Shown here piece after piece: positions 36,231 through 47,962 of a DNA stretch of 64,000 nucleotides. The DNA is from Dreissena polymorpha (lineage: Eukaryota; Mollusca; Bivalvia; Myida; Dreissenidae). Numbering within the stretch: the stretch's first letter is position 1; the number at the start of each line of letters is the position of its first letter. The position numbers and the translations under genes are program-made. The stretch spans positions 31,830,982 through 31,894,981 of the forward strand of contig NC_068366.1 in NCBI RefSeq assembly GCF_020536995.1. The letters run 5' to 3'. The notes beneath the pieces are model-generated. The model had not been told where the DNA came from, ran no database searches, and saw nothing but the letters and a program-made list of their open reading frames with translations.

Positions 36231-39009
36231 TTTACGACTGATTTTTTATTCGCTTTGATATTGTTGATGTCGTTTTTTTTCATTGTAAATTAAGAATGTC
36301 CCTTTGTTTACGATGTATAGTGACGTTTGGTGATATTTACTTTATAAATGGAATAAAAAGAATAAGCAAACATTGGTTTACAAAACCGAATAAAAAAGTA
36401 AAGTCAAATATAATGGGATTATGTGTGTTGTTTGTATTAAGAAATAATACAAACATTAAAAAAAAATGAAGATCATGTTTCAAGTAGCGCACTTAATTGT
36501 TATACAATATTAATAGGTTTATACAAACCTTCATGTTCTACCAATCGGAACATTAAACCATGTGAAGATCTCTACATACGCCGGCACAATGACACACATG
36601 TTTAACCCGATCACTAAACATGATTAAACGTGTAAGCATTGGCTTACATGCAATTGTTTTACGTCCATGCGTGTGTCTATGTTTTGTAGCAGTAGATACA
36701 AAAGGTCTCTATAACAAATAAATACTTGGTAATACTCTGCCATCTTATTACTTAAATATCCAAATTTAAGATGTGTACCCAGCATAAATAGAAAAAAGTA
36801 TTGACAGATGAAATAATTTCAAGATCAGAAGCACGTATTTAGTCTAGACGATACTTTTTTGATCGATATTAATTTAGCAGTTTATTAACAACGTTTTAAC
36901 ATTAAAGTTGTCATACTTACATTAACCCAATGACTTATCAAAAAACAGTTCATTCACTTATTTGATATAAAGGTGACTACCAATTCTATACAATGTGGAT
37001 CTATTCTCATTCGATCGATCGCCATATTTACCCTTCTCCTAATTTACCGAGGCTTCGTGTTTACATATATTCGTCTGTTCTAAAATCCCAGCTAAGAGTT
37101 TGGTTATCATTTGTGATCACCGCCCCAACCCCCAACACACACAACTAGCACATATGCGTACAATAATTTATCAACAATCAACCTCCACTAAAAACAAATT
37201 CGGACACATCCCATCTGAAAACCTTTTCCTAAGAAATACATCAATGCAAATTGTTTAATTGTTCAAAGAGTGATACGACTATTATTTAAAATGCTGTTCA
37301 ATATGGATAATTAATGTATGTTCAATTATACATACATTTATGTAATTGGTCTGTTTTCTATTGCGAGGAAATATCTGCGTACCACATCAAGTCTCAGTTT
37401 GTTACAGTTTGATATAGCAACACATTGAATATATGCAATATTGTAAATTTTTTTCCAAATGTGTGATGCATCGCAGTAAAATGTGCATACATGTCATACT
37501 TACAAACATATATTTAACAAAGGACAGACCAGCCAGATCATATTTAAGATATGGGCAATGTAGAGCTCGTCGCGAATGAAGACCTTATCTTCACCTCGTT
37601 ATATCCTCACTGATAGTACATTTCAAAGTCATGTAAACGCTATAGCGAAGGCAATTTGAATCATTCATTGTATGCTATCTTAATGATAAGTATACAAGTA
37701 TTGAGTTATGAACTTGACCTATATCTTGCTTTTGAATAGTTATCGAATCTCTGTTTTATTACCATTGCCATGGGAACATGCATGTTTATAATCCAGAACA
37801 CATTCCGTAATTAATTAACAATTTTCATTCCTTTGAAACGTAAATGAGTTCTTCATTATTTATGTTCTTGTGTGTTATCATGTATCTCTAAATACGTATT
37901 AGTTACTGTGTAGTATTTAAGTCTAAATTACTATTCGTTGTAAACATGCTTAAACTGTATTTGTTTCACTGTGTTCGTTTCTGATAAATAATTACTTTAA
38001 CAAGATTGTTATATGCATAACTGAAACATTTACACTTATACTTTTTAATATTATTCTTTTACTCTTTAATTTGTAATTATATGGTTGGAACTTTGCAGGC
38101 GCAACAGATAATTTATACATTAATATCATGTTTCACTTATGCCGCACACTTGTTGAGCACAACTTTATAATGATAATGTTTCGACGAGGCTACAAATGCA
38201 GCTTGTATATTTATTAGCATGTTATCATCCTCTGAACGATTGGTAACGCTGTTTATCATACCACCGCATTGATATCTGCCTGATCTAACGTTGCCTGATA
38301 TATTTTTTATATCATGGTCAACAGGAAGTTCTTATATCAGTCAATGTATGGAGTTACGTGGGATTTGCAATAAAGTCAACAATTTCTATCAACATGAATC
38401 AGGTTCAACAAAGCAAACAATTTGATACCAAGAACGTACATATTTTATTCTAGTTTAAAGTCATAAATCACAAAAACGTTCATATTTTTTTTTAAATTCA
38501 CAAAAGCCCGCACTGCAGAAGTTAAATGACGTGATCAATGGGGCAATAAATCTTAAATATCGATATAGTCATTGCACTCGCAAGTGTTGCACAGAAAGTC
38601 AAGACAAATGATAACTGTATGCTAATCCTTAACTATTTAAACAAACAATTGAACACGCTTATGCCATTATTGACACCATCATCAAATGTCAATTTCAATA
38701 CACATCTCCAAAATGGCGTCTCCAAACTATTCTGTGAAGTGTGTTCTTCGATTATATTTGTCGCTGCAGTCCATTCCTGATCTCCAATTCAATACGTGTA
38801 TAATTAAAGCGATTGTACTCTTCCCATTCCTATTGCAAACAACTTTTTTTCTCAATACGATGTTTAAAATAAGTGATTATTCGTGTTGTCTTTTCGAACG
38901 CCGTTTCTACATGTACAGTGTATGTCAACGTGTAAAAGCCGGATCAGTTAAGTCAGCGGGGATCCGTTCATTTTAAATATAAAGAAATGGATTGTTTTGC
39001 AGATTTTTA
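36231..39009. other. gene-free stretch
   Basis: No supportable gene or element. The longest frame (38686-38976, 96 codons) has no family feature. Confidence 0.5.
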
Positions 39010-39165
39010 GGAAAATGTGGTATAATAAACAGAAAAACAGGTTTCTGTCCCATCGTTTTGTAATATATCAGGCTCGGCACGAATAAAATAACGCCTCGCC
39101 GTTATATTATTCTAAGCCTCGCCTGATATATTACAAAACGACGGGACAGTAACCTGTTATTCTCT
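39010..39165. repeat. large hairpin (inverted repeat)
   Basis: Arms CTGTCCCATCGTTTTGTAAT (39047) and ATTACAAAACGACGGGACAG (39130) pair over more than 40 bp around a loop with GAATAAAATAACGCCTCGCCG. It lies 60 bp from the hairpin element at 39225 and may be part of the same element or a relative of it. Confidence 0.75.
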
Positions 39166-39224
39166 ATATGTAACTAGATTTTTCCCCGATTGTATAAAAG
39201 GTCCAATTACACATTTAATTTGAA

Positions 39225-39623
39225 TCAAGGCCATGTATGTTTTATTTTATGCTTTCCGGTGGTTTATAGAGAAATATCAGTGAAATAAAACTGGTATTTC
39301 ACTGTTTTAAACAGTGAAAAATAACAGTAAAAATATCAATATTTATCACTGTTTTACTGTGAAATGACGTCATTTTTTCAACGAAATTACGTCATAAATC
39401 CAGCAAAAGTATCCAGTTTATCTCATTAACAATGTAAAAAAAGCATAAAATAAAAAGAAAATTTGTTCGCTTCGATGGAATATCGATTTTATTTCACACG
39501 AGATCATAGAAAATTATTTTTTTCATTTGTGGCTTCGCCACTGGTGAAAATATTGTTTTATATGATTACTCGTGAAATAAAATCGATATTCCACCGAATC
39601 CAACAAATATCCACTATTTATTT
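39225..39623 (-). mobile_element. hairpin element with TGACGTCA sites (copy 2, reverse orientation)
   Basis: In reverse order to 14456-14842 it has TTTTATGCTTTCCGGTGG, the palindrome CACTGTTTTAAACAGTG near 39301, TGACGTCA at 39365-39372, TTACGTCA at 39387-39394, and a hairpin with arms GGAATATCGATTTTATTTCA (39478) and TGAAATAAAATCGATATTCC (39569). It has an extra loop segment with GTGGCTTCGCCAC. Non-coding. Confidence 0.7.
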
Positions 39624-42362
39624 GATCAGTAGGCTGTATAAAGGAATGTTCCTTGTTGTGACTCACAATTTAAAAAAAATTGTGTATTGTAAAATTTCCC
39701 CACTTATTGAGAAAATTAGTTAACGGCAATATCACAAAAGGTAACATTTTGTAGTCAAGACATTTAATTACTTTTTCTGTATTAGTTTCTTGTATTGCGT
39801 TTTATATCCGTTCTTTATTATCATTTATGCATAGCATTTGAACTAAGAAATTGACATAAGCGCCATGATGGATTTAACTAAATGTGTCGTGGATTACAAA
39901 CGAAAATTGTACGGAGTGCTTCTGGTGCTAAAATACACATAATAAGTAGAGTCGTTGTGTGTTAGAGTCGTATTGATCCAAACAGCAACGAGGTATACAT
40001 GACCTTGATAATGCGGTATAGGCTTGTACAAAGTTAGTTTAGCAAAGGACCACGTTAACCACAATATAGAAACGCAGAGTAGATTGATGTATTGAATCGT
40101 GCTCCCTTAAATCTAAAAACAATGTGTCGAAGACACTGGTATATTTTTATTTTATTGTGTTTGTTTTTTCATTTCATTTAGGCCGAAATGTTAACGTAAA
40201 GGAACTGGATTGAACGCCTGGAATTAAAATTAATTTTGTACAAAAAGACCAACTCAAGTCTCTGGTGGCTTTAAACGTATATTTCCGCGAAAAATCGTCT
40301 AATGCTCAAATTGTCTAACTGTATTTAAAGCCTATTTATGTAAAGATATCAGGCCTTTTTCAACAAATAAAATATAATTTATGTCAATGTATTCTCAGAG
40401 ATTACAAGCATTTGTGAGTATTTAACGTATCAACATTACGTAAATTAAACTATTTTTGAATGTTAAATGTCGACTTATTTCCAGTCATATCAGAAAGAAT
40501 GTGATAGGCGTTTATTTGAAGTAAACTTGTTCACATATAGCAGTTTGATATTTATAAAATTGCATATACTTTTAACAATCTTTTCATGTCAAACTAAAGC
40601 CCGTTTCTGCACATTAAGACAATACGAGCCAATATATACGTTATTTTTTGCTCACATTACACTATAGATGGTCTTCTAACGTGTGTATTTTGTTAATCGA
40701 GTGTGCATTATAAATTCTAAACTTCAAATACGAACTGTATATTCTAAAGAAAATCATATCCATAGTGAGCTTGCGAGGCATTTGATCAGTGGTAAATAAT
40801 GATTCGCATCTCGATAACTAATCTCCAATACGCGTCTCTGGTGCACTTTGCACAGCAAGCATCCTTTGCATTAATTGGGCCTCTGGGACCATAAATATAA
40901 TGTTTTTATTATTATGTTATGATTATTGTAATTAAACACTTTTAATCGAATAAAGCTGTGTTCTTATATATCGATGTTAATAATTTAATACTGTTATTTA
41001 AAGTTAGTATAATACATTTTAATTTGGGTTTCGTATTATAAAACTTATTAAAGTATTTTAATATATGTCTCTTAAAACTTATTCTAAGCTTCTAATGGAG
41101 CTTTATGCAAATATTTACTGTATTAAAAATTACTGCTTAATTCTTTTTACAGGTTATAACATATACTATTTTGAAATTTAAGTTAAAAAAAATATGTCAC
41201 GGCAATGTTAAATGTTTCTAAAAGACCAGGCCTTTTTTTAGCTTGATTTTGTAATGTAAAATAATTGACGATCTATCTCAGTTATGATTGACGATTCGTT
41301 CGTAATCAACAGGCCTATAGCTACGGGATTTATTTTAATCTTAATTTTAAAAAAAAATTATAAAAAAAGAGACAATTGTCAGACGCAAGGAATTGAAGTG
41401 TTAGAGGGGTGGGGAAATTACTAAAAAGCCGATTTTGAAAGGATATTGCATCGATAATCAGACATTACATAACATTGTGGAATTTCCAATTAGATTATAC
41501 AAATAATGTTATCCGTGTGAAATTTTCTTAGAATTGTGATACCCTTATTATCATAATGTAACAACTCTATAACTGCTGAAGCAGGGAATGTTATTATTGT
41601 ATGATTATCTTGGAAGTGTAATACCCATAGGGGAAAACAATTCAACAATTGAAAAATAACGTATTTTGCGTTTTTCTTTAGCCTTCATTTGGGTACTTTG
41701 CCGCGAAATTTTCCCAACCATCCTTAAATAGGACTTGGTCTCTGTTTCGGCAACCATTCTTCTGTTATGATATGTTTTTACGAGTTTAAATAAACGTTTC
41801 TTCACTGCGCCTTAAGGGTATTACTCGTAACCAACGAGGAACGTCAATACGTGTACAACAAACCGAAACTTTTTTTTATTTTTGCACAAACAGTTATTCT
41901 TTCCAGACATCAATACACTGGGATGATATAACTTGGTTATACAGCGATTTGTTACTAAACCATTCTGTGAAGCGTCAGCCTCATAACTTGCACTCTGATT
42001 AACCGCTTACGAACGTACCGACAAAATGTAATACTACTTTGTATTAATAAATAACGTTTTAGTAACATTTATAAAAACATTTCATTGTACGCATTACCAA
42101 CAAAGTTATTCCACATGAATTATTCAATCCAGAGTGTACTTTCTACGCATGTATGCCCACTTTTCTTAAAGTGAAAACTGTATTATACAAGGCGGACTTC
42201 TATTATGTTGAAATCACCGATTGCAAAGCAACGATGCACAAAACTTAGTACACAAAACACACATGTACACAACGAACAGACACAAACGAACAAACTTGAT
42301 GTCACCGCCTTGAAATGATCACCGCTAAGAATTGGGAGTTTAAACAGATTTAAGAAGATCGC
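39624..42362. other. gene-free stretch
   Basis: No gene can be supported. The sequence is strongly AT-rich with homopolymer runs around 41340-41370. Confidence 0.5.
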
Positions 42363-44967
42363 ATCTCATTAAAATCAATGGTTATGCATCGACCAGAGAT
42401 CCAGAACCGTAACGTTATGAGGCACGATGAAATAAAATTCAACCGAATGTCAACGATATCTAGTCCTTAGCTATAAATCTTTCGCGACATCGCTTCATAT
42501 CGTTTAATATAAAGACCATCGTCGTGCAATACAGTATGAAGCCGCAATAAGGCTGTAAAAGCCCAAATTACTATGTTTGGTTATGTGCTACTGCCATTAG
42601 AAACATAAACTAGTATACGTTTATCTATTTCAAATAAATAACCTTTTTGTAGCCAGATACAATTCAAATATTGTGATCAAGCACAAAACTAGATTTATTT
42701 TCTGAACAGCATTTAAACCAGAAGTATTCGCATAATCTTAGTCAATAAGTTATGCTTTTGAGTGGGATAAACGGCATTTTGGTCGGTAAATATTAAGAAA
42801 AAATTATCGACAAAAAAGGCACTCATGTAGTAGTATTGGATTGTAAAAAATTACATCCTTGAAAATTCAATTTGCAGATTTCAATTAATGCTACCAAAAT
42901 AATTAATTCAATCATCCTACATCGGAACCCACTTGTACATACTAATGGCCTGTACCGACGAGAAACCATTTGTGATAATGTCAGACGCGGAGCCCATTAT
43001 GATCGTAACTTTTTTAAGTGATGGCAACTTGATTTTTGTATCATATCTAAGCCCTTTACAAAAAAGAAAACGCAAACAAAGCAGAAAACACTCGTGACAT
43101 GATTTACATTTGGAAAGGTTTCCATGTTCATGCTGAGAAAGAAATTTCCTCCCTGAAACCCAGCAAGGATCATAAATTATGTTGGAATCAGTCCCTTATC
43201 GATAGTGTGCACAGATAAAAGTCGAATAAAAATCTCATTAAAATCTATGGTTATGCATCGACCAGAGATCCAGAACCGTAACGTTATGAGGCACGATGAA
43301 ATAAAATTCAACCGAATGTCAACGATATCTAGTCCTTAGCTATAAATCTTTCGCGACATCGCTTCATATCGTTTAATATAAAGACCATCGTCGTGCAATA
43401 CAGTATGAAGCCGCAATAAGGCTGTAAAAGCCCAAATTACTATGTTTGGTTATGTGCTACTGCCATTAGAAACATAAACTAGTATACGTTTATCTATTTC
43501 AAATAAATAACCTTTTTGTAGCCAGATACAATTCAAATATTGTGATCAAGCACAAAACTAGATTTATTTTCTGAACAGCATTTAAACCAGAAGTATTCGC
43601 ATAATCTTAGTCAATAAGTTATGCTTTTGAGTGGGATAAACGGCATTTTGGTCGGTAAATATTAAGAAAAAATTATCGACAAAAAAGGCACTCATGTAGT
43701 AGTATTGGATTGTAAAAAATTACATCCTTGAAAATTCAATTTGCAGATTTCAATTAATGCTACCAAAATAATTAATTCAATCATCCTAAATCGGAACCCA
43801 CTTGTACATACCAATGGCCTGTACCGACGAGAAACCATTTGTGATAATGTCAGACGCGGAGCCCATTATGATCGTAACTTTTTTAAGTGATGGCAACTTG
43901 ATTTTTGTATCATATCTAAGCCCTTTACAAAAAAGAAAACGCAAACAAAGCAGAAAACACTCGTGACATGATTTACATTTGGAAAGGTTTCCATGTTCAT
44001 GCTGAGAAAGAAATTTCCTCCCTGAAACCCAGCAAGGATCATAAATTATGTTGGAATCAGTCCCTTATCGATAGTGTGCACAGATTAAAGTCGAATAAAA
44101 ATCTCATTAAAATCAATGGTTATGCATCGACCAGAGATCCAGAACCGTAACGTTATGAGGCACGATGAAATAAAATTCAACCGAATGTCAACGATATCTA
44201 GTCCTTAGCTATAAATCTTTCGCGACATCGCTTCATATCGTTTAATATAAAGACCATCGTCGTGCAATACAGTATGAAGCCGCAATAAGGCTGTAAAAGC
44301 CCAAATTACTATGTTTGGTTATGTGCTACTGCCATTAGAAACATAAACTAGTATACGTTTATCTATTTCAAATAAATAACCTTTTTGTAGCCAGATACAA
44401 TTCAAATATTGTGATCAAGCACAAAACTAGATTTATTTTCTGAACAGCATTTAAACCAGAAGTATTCGCATAATCTTAGTCAATAAGTTATGCTTTTGAG
44501 TGGGATAAACGGCATTTTGGTCGGTAAATATTAAGAAAAAATTATCGACAAAAAAGGCACTCATGTAGTAGTATTGGATTGTAAAAAATTACATCCTTGA
44601 AAATTCAATTTGCAGATTTCAATTAATGCTACCAAAATAATTAATTCAATCATCCTAAATCGGAACCCACTTGTACATACCAATGGCCTGTACCGACGAG
44701 AAACCATTTGTGATAATGTCAGACGCGGAGCCCATTATGATCGTAACTTTTTTAAGTGATGGCAACTTGATTTTTGTATCATATCTAAGCCCTTTACAAA
44801 AAAGAAAACGCAAACAAAGCAGAAAACACTCGTGACATGATTTACATTTGGAAAGGTTTCCATGTTCATGCTGAGAAAGAAATTTCCTCCCTGAAACCCA
44901 GCAAGGATCATAAATTATGTTGGAATCAGTCCCTTATCGATAGTGTGCACAGATTAAAGTCGAATAA
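42363..44967 (+). repeat. three tandem copies of an 869-bp unit
   Basis: GTTATGCATCGACCAGAGAT occurs at 42381, 43250 and 44119, exactly 869 bp apart. The array is three full units ending at about 44967 (AGATTAAAGTCGAATA). Only a handful of differences are visible between units, for example CAATGG/CTATGG, CCTACATC/CCTAAATC, and AGATAAAAG/AGATTAAAG. The unit has no recognisable coding or RNA motif. A 60-codon frame in it (43968-44150) is cut by a stop in the preceding unit and runs into unique sequence in the last, so it is unlikely to be a gene. Confidence 0.95.
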
Positions 44968-47284
44968 CCACACCAAATAAACACGTATTACTTTCTTTGT
45001 TATATGAGTGGAATGTAGGCGGCAATTCGTTTTAAATAAATTAATAAAAGATGTCAAACTGCACACAATACCTGTTCCGGCATGGGGCGCCGTTTATTTT
45101 ACTTTTGGATCATAGCGTGATTATCCCCTATGATAACGATTACTTCTTTTATTTTTTTGTTAACCACTGATTAACAAAGACACACAGACAGTCAAGACAG
45201 AAAGACGAAAATACGTTTTATTTGCACCGTTTACATAAAAACATGCAGGTTGATGTAAAAGCTCCTTCATTAGGAAAACAAAATATTGATGCTATATTAA
45301 TTAATTGAGTCATTTATTTTGTTTCGTTCTTATATATTATTAACTACTTAATGTGAAATAACGGCAACATGAAACAATATTTCGAAACGGGTGTTTCTAT
45401 CGCATTTCTTGCTATGTTAGTTCAAACGTTGCATAATAAAGAAAAAACATGTATCAATGAGAACATGTATCAAAAAAATTACAATCTGTTCTTAATGTGT
45501 TGCATAACGAAAGCTTGGAAACATACAGTGTTAGTGATATTCTACAAATTTTTGTGGTTATTACCATAAAACAATTTACCGACATTGCAAGAAGTATCGG
45601 TAGTAATTAACAACAAAAGTATCATGTAGATTGTAAGGGTTGCAATTCAAATTTCGTTATGAAACAACTAATACAAGTCCATAACATACTAATTAAGTAT
45701 GACGTAAACATCAAGTACGTTTGTTCTTAATTTTCCGTAAATTAATGATACCTATGCAATTAAACCCGAGAACATGCCGACAGGTGATATTGTTGGGCGT
45801 TCAACTTGCATAATAACAAAGGGATCACCATTAGCAATGAAACATTTTGCGTTTACTTATACGTTCATTATTCTTTATAGCACACGTTTGGATATGTTAG
45901 CAATGTTATGTAATAGAATTGCATATGATTTCTGTTTTAGCTTCTAACACGTAGATTAGTGAACTTATCATGTGTTTTCTAGTTATGCAGACGTCCAATG
46001 TACGCTGTCGAGTAATCGAGAAATGAATAATGTTTATTGTTGAAATAAATAATGTTTAATGTCCCCATAAATTGACGATTTCTGTGAATATTACAAGCCC
46101 CTATCATAATTACATAATTATAATGTGTTCTAATGTTCTGCACTACAGATTGTCAGTAAAAAGGAATTCAAGATTATTTTCATTATTCACAAGTTACATT
46201 TCTCTATATCCCAGACTTTCTGTTTTACATACATATAAACATTGAATAATAAGAAAATAGAAAGGACGTTCAGAAGAAAAGCTACAGTATTATCAAATGT
46301 CAAATATTTTTTTCTCTGCACAATGGGAAACTGTTTTATGTACAAAAGATGTGTACACTGTAGGGAAATTACAACCAATGTGTGAAGGTTTATCCATTTG
46401 ACACAATGACACAAAATTTGTTTTATGCAACAAATATGAGTAAACGTGTCGCCACCGGAGACATTCTTATAATGATTTGTCCTAATGATAAAGACATTTT
46501 ATACTTTATTGATATCTCGATAACATCAAATAGTGACATAAAACTCGTTCGTAGCTTAGATTTATCGGTATCTCTTAAGAAGCATTACTAAATAATTGTA
46601 GTTGCCATACCAACATCACACAGGTACAAAGGCGTTGAATACCAAGTTCATTACGAAGCAAGGGTCGTCGCATGATCATTGTCAATATAAATTAAGTATT
46701 TTCCGTATTAATATTTCCTATACCCAGGTCACAATATCTCACTTAATCTCGCTTCATAATATAAAAGGAATGCCGTTTCGTTGCTTACTTTCCTAACTTT
46801 ATTTTATTGCCCGATCAGACGCAAACACCGCCTCATGACTAAGGCGAATTGGTTATGGCTGCAGGCGTAATTGACCCAGAGTGTATGTTTTCGCTAAACC
46901 CAGTGACAAATCATTTAACGCTTAGTCTCAATGGGATTATTACAGAAAGATGGGTTAGAACTGATTTAAAGTGGGCATCTAGTACGAATATTGTACGATA
47001 TTGTTAGTAATGCCTTCCTCAATGCTTACAAGTTTCGTGGAGTTATGACTATCGCAACGTTGATTGAGAATTCACATTAGAGACATCAATGGACAACAGT
47101 TCGAATCTGACACAAATGTGAAAATGTAGTAATAGCATACCACAGTATATTGTATCATTTAACTGATTGTGTCTAAATCAGATAGGTTTAACAATAATTA
47201 AATCATTTCATTGTTCTTCGTAAGAGTTGAACATTTAGGTAAAACCACGATATATTGTAATCTATGTGGGTAGATTCCTCATTA
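44968..47284. other. gene-free stretch
   Basis: No gene or element that I can support. Confidence 0.5.
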
Positions 47285-47365
47285 GAACGTTCTTGCCTCA
47301 GATGAGGACCGAACCCACAACGGTGAAGTGACCAGTGATTCTGATTTCTTGGCTCTACACACTCG
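47285..47365 (-). repeat. tRNA-derived SINE head fragment
   Basis: On the minus strand TGTGTAGAGCC, then CAAGAAATCAGAATCACTGG, then GTGGGTTCGGTCC and GAACGTTCTAATGAGG resemble the tRNA-related head of a common bivalve SINE. GGGTTCGGTCC stands for the B box. The rest of the SINE is not recognisable on either side. Confidence 0.5.
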
Positions 47366-47962
47366 TAACGGAGGCTCGAAAACGTTTTTAAATGATATTT
47401 AATAGCTCAAACACAAAAACAAAGTTTCAATTATATATCTCGTGTTGTTCGATTTCGTAAAAGTATCAACCCGTAGATTAAATAAGCTTTTCTATGTGCT
47501 TACTACAAAACAGAGGATAATTATACATAATTATGTTGAGTATTTTTACAAAGTAAATGATCTACTTAATGCATTCTTTTTAGAAACATAATTTCTAAGA
47601 GACTTATTTATTCAGAAGTCTTAAAATAATAAGTAAGCTGAAAAGGATATTCTTCACATCTTACTACCCCTTCAATTTATTGTCCAAATGAAAGTAATAC
47701 CTTGTTACACTCATAATGTTGGTCCGTTCGTTAGATGTGTCTGGAAATCCCAAAGACGTATCATGCATACTACTTGAAGTCGTGTCATCATGAAAAGATT
47801 ATCCATTAACTAAGTACCAAATGTATATAATTGTCGAGTTTTCTAACTACGCGCCGAGAAAAACTCTGTATAGCTTATTAACTTTCAATAAAAAATCATA
47901 TAATTTAATAATTGAATGTTTATTACAAAAGACTTGTTTATTTGTGAAATTGTTAATTTGCT
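47366..47962 (-). other. 3' flank of copy C
   Basis: Contains AATAAA on the minus strand at 47924-47919, about 39 bases after the copy C stop, a plausible polyadenylation signal. Nothing else was seen. Confidence 0.5.

Noticed and set aside
43968-44150. 60-codon open frame in the 869-bp repeat
   Set aside because: The same frame is stopped earlier in the preceding unit and runs into unique sequence in the last; no family feature.
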